From ZC4RG29 sp036563875 (GTDB taxonomy: Bacteria > Bacteroidota > Bacteroidia > Cytophagales > Cyclobacteriaceae): DNA of 64,000 nucleotides. A program made the position numbers and the translations under genes. The stretch lies in contig DATCLO010000034.1 of assembly GCA_036563875.1 (NCBI GenBank), positions 1 through 64,000 on the forward strand, read 5' to 3'. The notes beneath the pieces are model-generated. The model was not told the DNA's origin and made no database searches. It saw only the letters and a program-made list of their open reading frames with translations. Each line of letters starts with the position of its first letter. Within the stretch, counting starts at the first letter, position 1. Of the stretch, positions 8,263-18,191 are shown piece by piece.

Positions 8263-9946
8263 GCTCCCTTATATACTCTCTGCTAAAATCAAACCGAATC
8301 CCAGCAGCCGCATAGACCTCGGGAATGCTTTTCGTGTATCCCAAAGCAAGGGCCCGACGATAGCCCGCGAGTCCTTCTGCCCTGTTGCGGCGGAAGTTGC
8401 GCCATACAGCGATGGCACCGAGTTGGGCCATGCCGTATTCAATATAATAGAAGGGCACCTCGTAAAGGTGAAGTTGTTTTTGCCACAGGTAGTCGCGCTC
8501 TTTCTCCAGTCCACTCCAGTCCGTAACACGGTCTGAAAATCTCTGGAATATTTCGTTCCATGCCACACGCCGTTTTTCCAGCGAATGCGTAGGATGTTCG
8601 TATATCCAATGCTGAAACTGATCGATGGTAGCTACCCATGGCAGGGTTTCGATAATGTCTTCCAGGTGTTCGCGCCGCGCACGCTTGAGTTCCGCCTCGT
8701 CTTCGAAGAAGACGTCCCAATGATCCATTGAGAGCAACTCCATTGACATGGAGGCAAGCTCCGCCACTTCCGACGGTGTCGACTTGAAATCGTTAAGTTC
8801 AAGTTCGCGCGTGAGAAAATTGTGTATGGCGTGTCCACCCTCGTGCATAATCGTAACCATATCGCGAAGGGTCGACGTGGCATTCATAAAGATGAAAGGA
8901 ACACCAATCTCTGCCAGGGGATAATTGTATCCGCCCGGAGCCTTCCCTTTTCTCGACTCAAGATCGAGGTGTCCCATCTGACGCATGATCGCCAGGCAAT
9001 CACCCAGGTACGGATCGAGACGTCGGAAAACCTCGATCGTTTTCTCCGTCAGCTCATTGCCGTTACCAAACGGTTTGAGTGGCGGACGAAGTTCAGGATC
9101 AACTGCCTTATCCCAGGGACGCAGCGCATCGACCTTGAGCGATTCTTTTCGTGCTTTCGCAAAATCATTGAGAATGGGTAGCGTCTCCATCTCGATAGCC
9201 TTGTGAAAGTCAAAGCAATCCTGCACGGTATAGTCGAAGCGACCCAGCGCCTTGAACATGTAGTCACGGAAGTTTTGGAATCCAGCGTTACGTGCTACCT
9301 GATGACGAAGCTCTACAAGTTTGGTGAACGAATCATTCAGCGCATCCTTGTCGGCCAGGCGTCGGGCAGCAATCTTTCGGAACACTTCTTCACGCACCTT
9401 GCGATCGGTAGACATCAGGTAGACTCCGGCCTGTTGCAGGGTCAATTCCTTGCCGTCCACTTCAACGGTCATGGCACCGGAGATCTGTCCGTACTTTTGA
9501 GTTTCCGTGTTAATCGCTGTGAACAACGGGACGTTTTCCTCGCGAAAGATTTCGATCTCTTTCCTCAGGTTGCGGATCATGATGTCGTAGCCCGGCAACT
9601 CGGCAACCTCCGAAAGAAATGGAGACTCGGCCGCCTTACGGTTGAGGCGATCCGACACAGGTGCGATTTTCGGTTGGATGTTTTCAATGAAATCCTGGTA
9701 GTGATTTCGGTACTCCTGGTTTTCCGTGTAGCACGTCATGCGGATATATCGCCATGCCAGGTCTTCGGAGATTACCGACTCAAGCTCACTTCTGTCGCGA
9801 AACCACTTTTTCAGGTCCTCCGCTGAGGGGAGTTCGCGTTCGAGAAGGGCGTCAAAGTATGGTTTCAGATCGTCCCAGGACGTGACTTTAAAATCTTCGG
9901 GGAGAAACTTGCGCTGCGGGCGCGTGATTTTCTCAGTTGTTTCCAT
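8225..9946 (-). CDS. M3 family oligoendopeptidase (PepF-like)
   Basis: A 573-residue cytoplasmic zinc peptidase. The zinc motif HEGGH spans residues 368-372 in MHEGGHAIHN, and the third ligand glutamate is expected in the following SEVAELASMSMELL helix. YPLAEIGVPFIFMN just before the zinc site is typical of the M3B group, as is the C-terminal YYIEYGMAQLGA segment. No signal peptide is present. It probably degrades short peptides. The gene is monocistronic and convergent with marR, overlapping it by 38 bp. Confidence 0.92.
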   Translation of the reverse strand: METTEKITRPQRKFLPEDFKVTSWDDLKPYFDALLERELPSAEDLKKWFRDRSELESVISEDLAWRYIRMTCYTENQEYRNHYQDFIENIQPKIAPVSDRLNRKAAESPFLSEVAELPGYDIMIRNLRKEIEIFREENVPLFTAINTETQKYGQISGAMTVEVDGKELTLQQAGVYLMSTDRKVREEVFRKIAARRLADKDALNDSFTKLVELRHQVARNAGFQNFRDYMFKALGRFDYTVQDCFDFHKAIEMETLPILNDFAKARKESLKVDALRPWDKAVDPELRPPLKPFGNGNELTEKTIEVFRRLDPYLGDCLAIMRQMGHLDLESRKGKAPGGYNYPLAEIGVPFIFMNATSTLRDMVTIMHEGGHAIHNFLTRELELNDFKSTPSEVAELASMSMELLSMDHWDVFFEDEAELKRARREHLEDIIETLPWVATIDQFQHWIYEHPTHSLEKRRVAWNEIFQRFSDRVTDWSGLEKERDYLWQKQLHLYEVPFYYIEYGMAQLGAIAVWRNFRRNRAEGLAGYRRALALGYTKSIPEVYAAAGIRFDFSREYIRELMDFVREELEKV

Positions 9947-10019
9947 TGCGCTGCGTTTTCAGTTCTAGTCGCAGCCCAAAAATAACTGGAATGCCCAACG
10001 TTTCTGAAAAAAAGCCGAA

Positions 10020-10442
10020 TTATTGACCCTCAACGAAAGATTGCTTGACGTGGTCGACGAAGTCATTCCACTCTGCCTGCGATGGCGGACCATACCTGAA
10101 CAGGTCGATCAGGTGATCAGCAAGCTGAGGCCTGAAGTTGAAAGCCCGTACGGTCGTGTCAAGTATTGACTTCTCACGGGCATTGACAGATCCGTCGAGG
10201 TAGGCGAGTACCATAAGGTCGTGCAGCAGACCCATTCTGTTGCCCAGTCCGTCAGGAACAAACATCGCGGCATCTTCGTCCCGGCTATCCAGCAGCGCGT
10301 CCACGCGTGATGCCTCTACAGCACGGGAGACAGCGATCTTGCGGATAACACGACGAGCCTTGTCGTTTACCGGACCGTCCACGCCAGCCATCCGGACCAG
10401 CGTTCGCATATGACCAAGTTCGTGATCAGGCAATGGTTTCAT
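10020..10442 (-). CDS. TerB-like / DUF533-type small protein
   Basis: Starting at the ATG at 10442 (MKPLPDHELGHMRTLVRMAG) gives about 140 residues; the frame extends further upstream to 10589 but without family-like sequence. The protein is all-helical with two similar halves, each with an acidic DG turn (RMAGVDGPVNDKARR and LAYLDGSVNAREKS). That duplicated DG-x-[VI]-x(2)-[KR]-E pattern is characteristic of TerB-like proteins, which bind metal at the membrane-associated Ter complexes or act as stand-alone modules. No other ter genes are near, so a tellurite role is not supported. Confidence 0.65.
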   Translation of the reverse strand: MKPLPDHELGHMRTLVRMAGVDGPVNDKARRVIRKIAVSRAVEASRVDALLDSRDEDAAMFVPDGLGNRMGLLHDLMVLAYLDGSVNAREKSILDTTVRAFNFRPQLADHLIDLFRYGPPSQAEWNDFVDHVKQSFVEGQ

Positions 10443-10688
10443 ACCGTTGCAAAAAATTGCTTCACGCTCCTTCCTATAACAAAATCCCTTCCAGCTGTGC
10501 GTCGTGCCGGATAAAGCCGATGAACCTACACAAAACCCAGTTTTCTGGCCTATTTCGTGATTTTTTGACCCAAAATTGGCCGGGCGCAATTGCCAAAATG
10601 GGACGCTGCGTCCAATTTTTCGTCCCTATTCGATGTCACTCGGCAATTCGCTATTTGCTATCTTGATTGCCCCTAAAACCATTCATGC
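10443..10688. other. Divergent intergenic region, TerB-like / SMP-30
   Basis: 246 bp between divergent genes must carry both promoters. I see no repeat, RNA gene or clear consensus promoter in it. Confidence 0.4.
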
Positions 10689-11735
10689 ATGAAGCTACCC
10701 CTTAAACCTTCGATTGTTTTTCTATCCGCGCTCGCTATGTGCGGATGCAGCCGTGGAAGCGGCGACAGTGAGACCAAAGCGGCCGCCGATTCTGCAGCGG
10801 CATCCTTCGGCAGTATTGAGCGCCTGGATCCGTCACTAAATGCGATCATCGCTGAGGATGCCAGGATTGAGATCATCGCAGAAGGTCACACGTGGACGGA
10901 AGGGCCGCTATGGGTTCCCGCGCACAACATGTTGCTGTATTCCGACATACCGCCGAATAAGGTTTTCAAATGGACCGAATCTGGCGGGGTGGAAGAGTAT
11001 CTTCATCCATCCGGCTACACAGGAACCGAGCCTTCGGGACGCGCTGAGCCCGGGTCGAACGGACTGCTCCTCGACAAGGACGGACGACTCGTATTGTGTC
11101 ACCACGGCGACCGTTGCATCGCGGCAATGGATGCGCCGCTTGATGACCCGTCGCCAAAGTTCATCCCTCTCGTTTCGTCCTATCAAGGAAAAAAGTTGAA
11201 TAGCCCCAACGACGCGGTGTTCGACCGCGCTGGCAACCTTTGGTTTACTGATCCTCCGTACGGACTTCCTCAAAACGTTGACGATCCCACAAAAGAACTT
11301 CCATATCAGGGCGTGTTCCGCGTAACGCCGAATGGTGAAGTACGGTTGTTGACGGATTCGATTACGCGTCCCAACGGAATTGCGCTAACGCCAGATGAGA
11401 AAAAACTCGTGGTTGCAAATTCCGACCCGGAAAAGGCAGTGTGGTACATCTACGATATCACTGCGGAAGGTAAGCTCACTAATGGGGGCATCCTTTATGA
11501 TGCAACCGAAGACGCGAAAACGGCACCCGGCCTTCCTGATGGTTTTAAGTTCGACAGTCAGGGCAACTTATTCGCAAGTGGTCCGGGTGGCATCTGGATT
11601 TTCAATCCCGAAGGAAAGCTCATTGGAAAAATCCGAGTAAACGACCCGGCTTCAAACTGCGCACTTACGCCGGACGACAAGGTGTTGTTCATCACGAACG
11701 ACGACCGGGTTCTTCGCGTTCGATTGCGCGAATAG
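10689..11735 (+). CDS. SMP-30 / gluconolactonase-like lipoprotein
   Basis: A 348-residue protein with an N-terminal lipoprotein-like signal (KPSIVFLSALAMCGCSRGSG) followed by an alanine/serine-rich linker. From about residue 45 it is a six-bladed SMP-30/gluconolactonase/LRE-like propeller. Metal ligands of the family are present: E in TWTEGPLWVP, N and D in NSPNDAVFDRAGNLWFTDP, and N in RPNGIALTPDEKKL. Members hydrolyse sugar lactones; the lipid anchor places this one in the periplasm or outer membrane. It is 29 bp upstream of a cation transporter gene and may be co-transcribed with it. Confidence 0.88.
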   Translation: MKLPLKPSIVFLSALAMCGCSRGSGDSETKAAADSAAASFGSIERLDPSLNAIIAEDARIEIIAEGHTWTEGPLWVPAHNMLLYSDIPPNKVFKWTESGGVEEYLHPSGYTGTEPSGRAEPGSNGLLLDKDGRLVLCHHGDRCIAAMDAPLDDPSPKFIPLVSSYQGKKLNSPNDAVFDRAGNLWFTDPPYGLPQNVDDPTKELPYQGVFRVTPNGEVRLLTDSITRPNGIALTPDEKKLVVANSDPEKAVWYIYDITAEGKLTNGGILYDATEDAKTAPGLPDGFKFDSQGNLFASGPGGIWIFNPEGKLIGKIRVNDPASNCALTPDDKVLFITNDDRVLRVRLRE

Positions 11736-11764
11736 CAGTAGATGGGGCCGCGACCATGTAGACA

Positions 11765-12763
11765 TTGAACGCGCCGGAAAAAAATATCCAGGTACAGAAA
11801 TGGGTCGCGGCCCTTTCCGTCTTCCTTTTGGTCGTCAAACTCTACGCCTGGCACCGAACGGGTTCTGTCGCCATTCTCGGTGACGCCCTTGAAACTATCA
11901 TCAATGTGGTCGCAGGATTTCTCGGCTTGTACTCTCTCACGTTATCTGCCAAGCCACGGGATGAAGATCACCCATACGGTCATGGCAAGATCGAATACAT
12001 CTCGGCGGGGATTGAAGGCACACTAATATTCATCGCTGGAATCTCTATTATTTACGAATCGATCCGATCGCTGCTCGTAGATTCCGATATCACGATGCTG
12101 GGGATGGGTCTTGCCCTCGTGTCGGTCAGTGCAGTTCTCAATTTCATTGCAGGTACGGTCTGCATCCGGATCGGGAAGAAGAACAGATCGCTTGCGCTGG
12201 TCTCCAGTGGTAAGCACCTGCACTCCGATTCGCTATCCACAGTCGGCATACTGGTCGGTCTTTTCTTTGTCTTGCTCACGGGCTACGAATGGATCGACAG
12301 CGCAATAGCAATTGTATTCAGCATTTGGTTATTGTACACCGGTGTTGTCATCGTTCGCCGTTCTATCGCAGGGATCATGGATGAACGTGACCAGACCCTA
12401 CTGCAGGAAGTTGTCAGGACCGCGAATGCAAACCGCAGGGCTTCATGGGTCGATCTTCACAATGTGCGTTTCATCAAGTATGGACGTGTGTTGCACCTGG
12501 ATGCGCACCTAACAGTGCCGTGGTATTTCAATATCCGTGAAGCGCATGAGGAAGTGGAAGCGTTTCACCGGCTCATGCGAGCGCGGTTCGACGTGCCGTT
12601 GGAATTTTTCATCCATGTAGATGCGTGTGTGGAGAACTCCTGTCCGATTTGCATCAAGTCAGATTGTCCTGTTCGTCGTCATCCGTTCGAACGGAAGATC
12701 GTGTGGACGTTGGACAATATTACCGAGGACAGCAAGCATGCATTGAGAAAGACCGAGGATTGA
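11765..12763 (+). CDS. Cation diffusion facilitator (CDF) transporter
   Basis: A 332-residue inner-membrane protein from a TTG start at 11765; no in-frame ATG precedes the first helix. The CDF signature is clear: TM2 has LGDALETIINVVAG, the TM2-3 loop has DEDHPYGHGKIEY, and TM5 has HLHSDSLSTVGILVG with the usual H-x3-D zinc site replaced by HSD spacing. The cytoplasmic C-terminal domain is about 110 residues and ends in a cysteine cluster (CVENSCPICIKSDCP) that is unusual for the family and may bind metal. Substrate is probably Zn2+, Fe2+ or Mn2+. It ends 11 bp from the convergent reductase gene. Confidence 0.88.
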   Translation: MNAPEKNIQVQKWVAALSVFLLVVKLYAWHRTGSVAILGDALETIINVVAGFLGLYSLTLSAKPRDEDHPYGHGKIEYISAGIEGTLIFIAGISIIYESIRSLLVDSDITMLGMGLALVSVSAVLNFIAGTVCIRIGKKNRSLALVSSGKHLHSDSLSTVGILVGLFFVLLTGYEWIDSAIAIVFSIWLLYTGVVIVRRSIAGIMDERDQTLLQEVVRTANANRRASWVDLHNVRFIKYGRVLHLDAHLTVPWYFNIREAHEEVEAFHRLMRARFDVPLEFFIHVDACVENSCPICIKSDCPVRRHPFERKIVWTLDNITEDSKHALRKTED

Positions 12764-12774
12764 CGGCGCAAAGG

Positions 12775-13896
12775 CTATCCTATTTCGATAATGACGTCGT
12801 CAGTGAGGGGATGACCGACGCAGGTAAGGACGTAGCCTTCGGCCCGTTCGGACGCGGAGAGGCCTTCTTCTTCATCGAGGCGAACCTTTCCTGAAATGGC
12901 TTTTCCACGGCAAGCCGTACAGAGTCCACTTTGACAGGAGTAGGGCAAATCTATGCCGGCGTCGAGCGCAGTCTCCAGGATTGCCTTGTGCGGCGGAACC
13001 ATGATTTTGTATTCTTCACCGTCGAACCTGATCGTCACCTCGCGCTCCACAAGTTCCTCTTCCTCTCCTTCCTTCTTTGCGGGTTTATCGATCGTGCCCT
13101 GAACAAAGCTTTCCTTCCGGATTTGTTCCGCGGGTATTGAGTATGCGCCAAGCAACGATTCGACGTTCTTCATCATGCCTTCTGGTCCGCACATCAGGTA
13201 GAGCGTATTGCGCACACCCCAATCGGGAATCCTCTCGAACAGCTTCTTCAACATCTCCGGATTGAGAAGACCCGAGTATCCCTGCCAGTTCATAGGCGCT
13301 GTGTCCAGGATGTGGATGACATGGAGGCGTCCCTGATATTGCTTTTCCCACCGATCCAGTTCGTCCTTGAAGATTACACTGTCGATATCGCGGTTGCAGT
13401 AGATGAGTGAGACAATGCTCTCCGGCTCCTGGGTGAGTATTGCCTTCGTGAGTGACAACATCGGGGTAATTCCGGATCCACCGGCAAACATCACCACGTG
13501 ACGACGGTTTGTTGGCGCGTAGTCGAGGGTAAAATTCCCAACTGCTGCCATGACTTTCAGTTTGTCACCTACGCGAAGGTTGTCGGCAAGCCAGTTCGAC
13601 ATGAGGCCGTTCTCGACGCGCTTTACGGTAACCGCAGGGAACTCATCCGTGTACGGCGAGGTGCAGAGCGAATATGCCCTCCGGATTTCTTTGCCCTGGA
13701 TAGGAACGATCAGCGTCAGGAACTGCCCGGGTTTATAGACAAGGGGTCCGGAAGGAGGCGTATCAAACACAATCGTTATCGTATCGCGGGTTTCCTGGAT
13801 GATCGACTTAACCGTGAGATCCAGATATTGCGGCGCACTGTGCGTTGCCTCCTTTGCAGGCTGAGGTTTAGACTTTTTGAAGAAATTAAATGCCAT
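12775..13896 (-). CDS. Ferredoxin reductase with C-terminal 2Fe-2S domain (PaaE/HCP-reductase type)
   Basis: About 373 residues from the ATG at 13896 (MAFNFFKKSK); the frame runs further upstream without plausible coding. Order of domains: FAD-binding barrel (RRAYSLCTSPY), NAD-binding domain (MFAGGSGITPMLSL) and a C-terminal plant-type 2Fe-2S ferredoxin with cysteines in YSCQSGLCTACRGK and a fourth in VLTCVGHP. This is the arrangement of phenylacetyl-CoA epoxidase reductase PaaE and related reductases, which pass electrons from NAD(P)H to an oxygenase. No oxygenase subunit is adjacent, so the partner is unknown. Confidence 0.9.
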   Translation of the reverse strand: MAFNFFKKSKPQPAKEATHSAPQYLDLTVKSIIQETRDTITIVFDTPPSGPLVYKPGQFLTLIVPIQGKEIRRAYSLCTSPYTDEFPAVTVKRVENGLMSNWLADNLRVGDKLKVMAAVGNFTLDYAPTNRRHVVMFAGGSGITPMLSLTKAILTQEPESIVSLIYCNRDIDSVIFKDELDRWEKQYQGRLHVIHILDTAPMNWQGYSGLLNPEMLKKLFERIPDWGVRNTLYLMCGPEGMMKNVESLLGAYSIPAEQIRKESFVQGTIDKPAKKEGEEEELVEREVTIRFDGEEYKIMVPPHKAILETALDAGIDLPYSCQSGLCTACRGKAISGKVRLDEEEGLSASERAEGYVLTCVGHPLTDDVIIEIG

Positions 13897-14025
13897 GGCT
13901 GACCATACCTTTATAACACAGGGCACAAGCATTGTGGTGCCCGGAAGGCCGCACAAAAGTACAATCTTTCAATTTTCCGGCCATACGGTAATTTCCTTAA
14001 TTTAGCGCGGTAAAATCCTCGAACT

Positions 14026-15363
14026 GTGCCGCTGACGCCCTTAACTGCGATTTCTCCCATCGATGGTCGATACTTCCGGTCGGTCCAGTCTTTGTCGCAA
14101 TACTTTTCGGAATACGGATTAATCCGCTACCGGATTCAAATCGAGATTGAATACCTCATTGCCCTTTCGGCAATCATTCCCGAGATGATGGACTTTCCGG
14201 TGCACAAGCTCAATGAGCTCAGGCACATCTACAAGGACTTCTCGGAAGCTGATGCTGAAGAAGTGAAGCAAATCGAAGCAGAAACCAACCACGATGTAAA
14301 GGCCGTCGAGTACTTCATCAAAAAGCGCTTTGACGACCCCTTGCTTGAACCCTTTCGGGAATACATTCATTTTGGACTCACTTCGCAGGACATTAACAAT
14401 ACGGCAATTCCATTGCTGGTGCGCGACTTCATGCAACGGGAATATCAGCCGCAGTTGCAAAGCCTGATCAGCCGCATCAGCCAGATGTCGAAACAATGGC
14501 AGGATGTCCCTATGCTTGCCTATACGCATGGGCAGCCCGCTTCTCCCACCCGCATGGGAAAAGAACTCATGGTCTTTGTCTCGCGTCTCGAAAAGCAAAT
14601 GAACCTGCTGAAAACGATTCCTTTTTCAGCCAAGTTTGGAGGCGCAACGGGAAACTTTAATGCGCATCATGTCGCTTATCCTGAAGTCGACTGGAACAAA
14701 TTTGCGGACGAGTTCTGCAAGCACCTTGGATTAAGCCGGAGTATTCCCACTACGCAAATCGAACACTACGACAACCTTGCGGCATTGTTCGATAACCTGA
14801 AACGGATCAACACAATCTTCATCGACTTCAGCCGGGATATATGGCAGTACATCTCCATGAACTATTTCAAGATGAAGATTTCGGACAACGAGGTGGGCTC
14901 CTCCGCAATGCCGCACAAGGTGAATCCCATCGACTTCGAAAACGCGGAAGGGAACCTGGGCTTCGCCAATGCCATCTTTAACTTCATGTCGTCAAAGTTG
15001 CCTGTCTCCAGGCTGCAACGCGACTTGACAGACTCAACGGTGCTGCGCAACGTGGGCGTTCCTCTCGCGCATAGCATAATTGCATTTAAGTCTCTAGAGC
15101 GGGGTATCCGCAAGCTGGAAATCAACGAAGAAAAAATCCGCGGGGATCTGGAAGACAATTGGGTTGTTATCGCAGAGGCTATCCAAACCATCCTTCGGAA
15201 GGAAGGCTTCTCGAATCCCTATGAAACGCTAAAGGCGCTGACCCGGACCAATGAGAAGATCACCCGGGAGACCATTCACAATTTCATCGACTCACTGGAC
15301 ATCAAACCCGGGCTAAAGACGCGGCTAAAACAGATCACACCTTTCAACTACACAGGGGTCTGA
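14026..15363 (+). CDS. purB: Adenylosuccinate lyase
   Basis: A 445-residue protein from a GTG start at 14026. The fumarase-superfamily signature is GSSAMPHKVNPIDFENAEGN, followed in the same chain by SRLQRDLTDSTVLRNVG, typical of PurB. N-terminal LTAISPIDGRY is the classic PurB opening. It makes AMP from adenylosuccinate and AICAR from SAICAR in purine synthesis. It is a monocistronic housekeeping gene, convergent with the TolC gene four bases further on. Confidence 0.96.
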   Translation: MPLTPLTAISPIDGRYFRSVQSLSQYFSEYGLIRYRIQIEIEYLIALSAIIPEMMDFPVHKLNELRHIYKDFSEADAEEVKQIEAETNHDVKAVEYFIKKRFDDPLLEPFREYIHFGLTSQDINNTAIPLLVRDFMQREYQPQLQSLISRISQMSKQWQDVPMLAYTHGQPASPTRMGKELMVFVSRLEKQMNLLKTIPFSAKFGGATGNFNAHHVAYPEVDWNKFADEFCKHLGLSRSIPTTQIEHYDNLAALFDNLKRINTIFIDFSRDIWQYISMNYFKMKISDNEVGSSAMPHKVNPIDFENAEGNLGFANAIFNFMSSKLPVSRLQRDLTDSTVLRNVGVPLAHSIIAFKSLERGIRKLEINEEKIRGDLEDNWVVIAEAIQTILRKEGFSNPYETLKALTRTNEKITRETIHNFIDSLDIKPGLKTRLKQITPFNYTGV

Positions 15364-15367
15364 ATCC

Positions 15368-16837
15368 TTAGTCTTCTTCGTCCTGCACATACAGTGGCGT
15401 CCCCGTTGCGAAATCGTATAACGTCAATCTCCTGAGGTCGTAGTACGCCTGCCAGAACGATTGAAGCGCCAGGATGTAGCTTCGCTTGGCATCGTCCTTT
15501 TCCGTCAACGCAATGTTCAGGTTTGTGATATCGATCCTCCCGATGAGGTATCGGTTCTGTGCAACGTTATAACGCTCTGCTGCAACTTCGTCAGCCTTCC
15601 TCGAAATCTCGATCTGCAACCGCAGCATTTCAAATTGTCGAACCTGCGTGAGGATTTCTTGTTCGAAGTTGACCTCGTCCTGTGCGATCACATAGTCCGT
15701 ATATTCCTTGTTAGCTACCGCTGTACGCAGTCTCGCTTTATTCCGTCCCCAGTCGAGTACAGGTACGTTGAAACCAATATTAAAGCGTTGCTGTCTGAGC
15801 GGGTCGTGATAGATGTCGGAAAGCGCGGAACCGGAGTTGTTGAGACCATACGATGCAGTAAGCGTTGCATCGAATCGGTCTCCCTTCGCATTCGCCACCT
15901 GACTTTCCGCCTCGAGCCGTCGTCGCTCGAATGCAATAAAGTCGGCCCTGTTTGCCCTCGCTCGTTCCAGCGCTTCTTCCAGTGAAATGTCAAATTGTGG
16001 GATCTCTTCCGGTAGAACAAGCTCAAACTGTTCTGCATCGTTCATTCCTACAAACGATCGCAGCCTGAGTCGGTTTGTCTCAAGGTCGAGTTTGGCTTGT
16101 GCAACATCCTGACGTGAACGCAAAAGTTGAAGCTCGACCTGCAGCAGTTTATCCTGGGATGTAGTTCCGATATTGTATCGGCCCTGCTCGATCTTGTAAA
16201 TGGTATCGTTATTCGCGAGGTTAAACTCCGCGATCTGAAGGTTGATCTGGGATGTCATGACCGCAAAGAACCTCGTGACAGCTTCCCGCGAAATAAATTC
16301 CATTTCCTCCACGTATTCACGGCGCGATTCTTCGTAACGCAGCGGCTCGATCATCCGGTCCCAGCGAAGCTGGTTAAAAGAAAACAGTGGTTGATCAAGG
16401 CGAATGTTCATGGGAACACCACTCCAGTTCACGACATCCCGTTCAATGTCGTCGACCACGAACACGGACGTGTTCATTGAGATCACACCTCCCGTCCACG
16501 GTATGGGCTGCTGGAGGCCAAGCGTCAGCGCGGAGTTTGTTTGCTGTCGGGACCGGAATTCAATGGACCCGTCAGGTTGTGTTACCGGCGTAAAATCCTG
16601 GCTGTAGTTGGGAAAGTTGCCACTCAAACGGAGTTGAGGGTTGTAATTGGACTTATAGTAACGATAAGTCCAGTACAGATTTTCCTTACGCGTTTCCGCC
16701 TGTTTGGATCGTGGCGATTGCGCCCGGGCCATCAATACAACATCATCCAGCGTCAGTCGGCGCACCTGCGCATGACTGTTTTGCCACGCAGACAAAAAGA
16801 TTCCGGCGGCAAGAAAAAAGCAAGCCTTCTTATTCAT
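15368..16837 (-). CDS. TolC family outer-membrane efflux protein
   Basis: The ATG at 16837 gives 489 residues with a signal peptide (MNKKACFFLAAGIFLSAWQ, cleaved after SHAQ). Two outer-membrane efflux protein repeats follow (LTLDDVVLMARAQSP and ISLEEALERARANRADFIAF), rich in long amphipathic helices. It is the outer-membrane channel of the tripartite pump encoded in the same operon. Its start codon overlaps the permease stop by eight bases (ATGAATAA), indicating translational coupling. It is the last gene of the operon. Confidence 0.9.
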   Translation of the reverse strand: MNKKACFFLAAGIFLSAWQNSHAQVRRLTLDDVVLMARAQSPRSKQAETRKENLYWTYRYYKSNYNPQLRLSGNFPNYSQDFTPVTQPDGSIEFRSRQQTNSALTLGLQQPIPWTGGVISMNTSVFVVDDIERDVVNWSGVPMNIRLDQPLFSFNQLRWDRMIEPLRYEESRREYVEEMEFISREAVTRFFAVMTSQINLQIAEFNLANNDTIYKIEQGRYNIGTTSQDKLLQVELQLLRSRQDVAQAKLDLETNRLRLRSFVGMNDAEQFELVLPEEIPQFDISLEEALERARANRADFIAFERRRLEAESQVANAKGDRFDATLTASYGLNNSGSALSDIYHDPLRQQRFNIGFNVPVLDWGRNKARLRTAVANKEYTDYVIAQDEVNFEQEILTQVRQFEMLRLQIEISRKADEVAAERYNVAQNRYLIGRIDITNLNIALTEKDDAKRSYILALQSFWQAYYDLRRLTLYDFATGTPLYVQDEED

Positions 16838-18191
16838 AGCGTAGTGAGGTAATGGGATCCTGACTTGCGGCTTTTCGTGCGGGAGCGATTCCAAAGATGA
16901 GTCCCACAGTAGCCGCAACACCAAAGGATACAACTATTGACATAAAACTGATAACGGTAGGGATTTCGGCAACATAAGAGATCAGATAGGCAAGGCCAAC
17001 GCCGAGAAAGACTCCGATGAGACCTCCAGACACGCTGATCATCACCGCTTCAAAGAGGAACTGCTGCGTAATGTCAGACTTCTTTGCGCCGATGGACAGT
17101 CTGAGTCCGATCTCCTTAATGCGTTCGAGAACCGAAGCCAGCATAATGTTCATAATGCCGATCCCTCCTACGAGCAGGGAAATGCCGGCGATGGCACCCA
17201 ACACGTAGTTGAAAATATCATTTGTGCGTTGCTGTTGTTTGAGCAGCAGTTCCGGAATTTCGATCTCGTAGTCAACGACACCGTAATGTCTTCTTTCCAG
17301 CAGACGCGAAAGGATTTCTGCTGTAGTTTGAAGATATGGCGTCTCGGCCACCTGGATCACGAGCCTATCAAGCTGATGGTAGTTAGTGGGCGTTGTCGAC
17401 TCCTCCGGCTCAGTACCCTGAACAACCACTTGTCCTCGGCTATACTGTGTGGGGTTGCTAGCCCGTGAGAGTTGCGAACGCGTCACAAGGTCGCGATTCT
17501 CATATCGAATGAGCATCGTCTGCAGGGGCGTATACACGTCCATGTTGTAGTCGCGAATGCCCAGCTTGGCAATGCTCGTTTGGGAGACGAGACGTTCGCG
17601 CATGACGCCCACGATGGTAAGCCAGTGCGGACCTACTTTGATCGCCTTACCCAATGGATCCTCCGTTGGGAAAAATTTGCTCTTGATGGAATTTCCAATG
17701 ATGCATACCGGTGATCCATTGATGAGCTCTTCTTCCAGAAACATTCGGCCTTCGGAAAGTGAAAAGTCGAACATCTCGAAGTAGACTGGATCCACGCCGA
17801 CGAGTTTCGCCGATCGGCGAATGCCGCTCTTGATGATAAATGTTTCGAGGAGGATCTCCGGACTGACCTTGCTGACGACGGGAATGTTTGCGCGAATGCT
17901 GTTTACGTCACGCATCGTAAGGCCCGGCGAAAATTTCTTCTTTTCTCTCGCCGCGGTTTCTTCGATCTTCTCTTCGCGCTGTTCAACTATCGGCTTGACG
18001 ACGATGTTGTTTACGCCGACAAGTCGAATTTGTTCGAGGATTTCCTGTTGAGCGCCGTTTCCAATGGCGAGCATTGCGATAACGGCAGCCACACCGAAGA
18101 TGATACCCAACGCAGTGAGAAGCGACCGCATTTTATTGGACAATACGGCGTCAACTGCGATATACAGGTTTGCCAGCAACCGCTCTTTCAT
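16830..18191 (-). CDS. MacB-type ABC transporter permease
   Basis: A 453-residue permease with the MacB topology: TM1 near residues 18-42 (LTALGIIFGVAAVIAMLAIGN), a large MacB_PCD periplasmic domain of about 240 residues, then three TMs in the FtsX domain (GGIGIMNIMLASVLERIKEIGLRLSIGA). Unlike E. coli MacB it has no N-terminal ATPase domain, and no ATPase gene lies in this operon. It overlaps the adaptor gene upstream by four bases (ATGA) and the TolC gene downstream by eight. Probable role: mechanotransmission-type export of a peptide, lipid or drug from the periplasm. Confidence 0.9.
   Translation of the reverse strand: MKERLLANLYIAVDAVLSNKMRSLLTALGIIFGVAAVIAMLAIGNGAQQEILEQIRLVGVNNIVVKPIVEQREEKIEETAAREKKKFSPGLTMRDVNSIRANIPVVSKVSPEILLETFIIKSGIRRSAKLVGVDPVYFEMFDFSLSEGRMFLEEELINGSPVCIIGNSIKSKFFPTEDPLGKAIKVGPHWLTIVGVMRERLVSQTSIAKLGIRDYNMDVYTPLQTMLIRYENRDLVTRSQLSRASNPTQYSRGQVVVQGTEPEESTTPTNYHQLDRLVIQVAETPYLQTTAEILSRLLERRHYGVVDYEIEIPELLLKQQQRTNDIFNYVLGAIAGISLLVGGIGIMNIMLASVLERIKEIGLRLSIGAKKSDITQQFLFEAVMISVSGGLIGVFLGVGLAYLISYVAEIPTVISFMSIVVSFGVAATVGLIFGIAPARKAASQDPITSLRYE

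Noticed and set aside
10020..10442. Tellurite-resistance gene
   Set aside because: Only a TerB-like fold is seen. No terC, terD or other ter genes are near.
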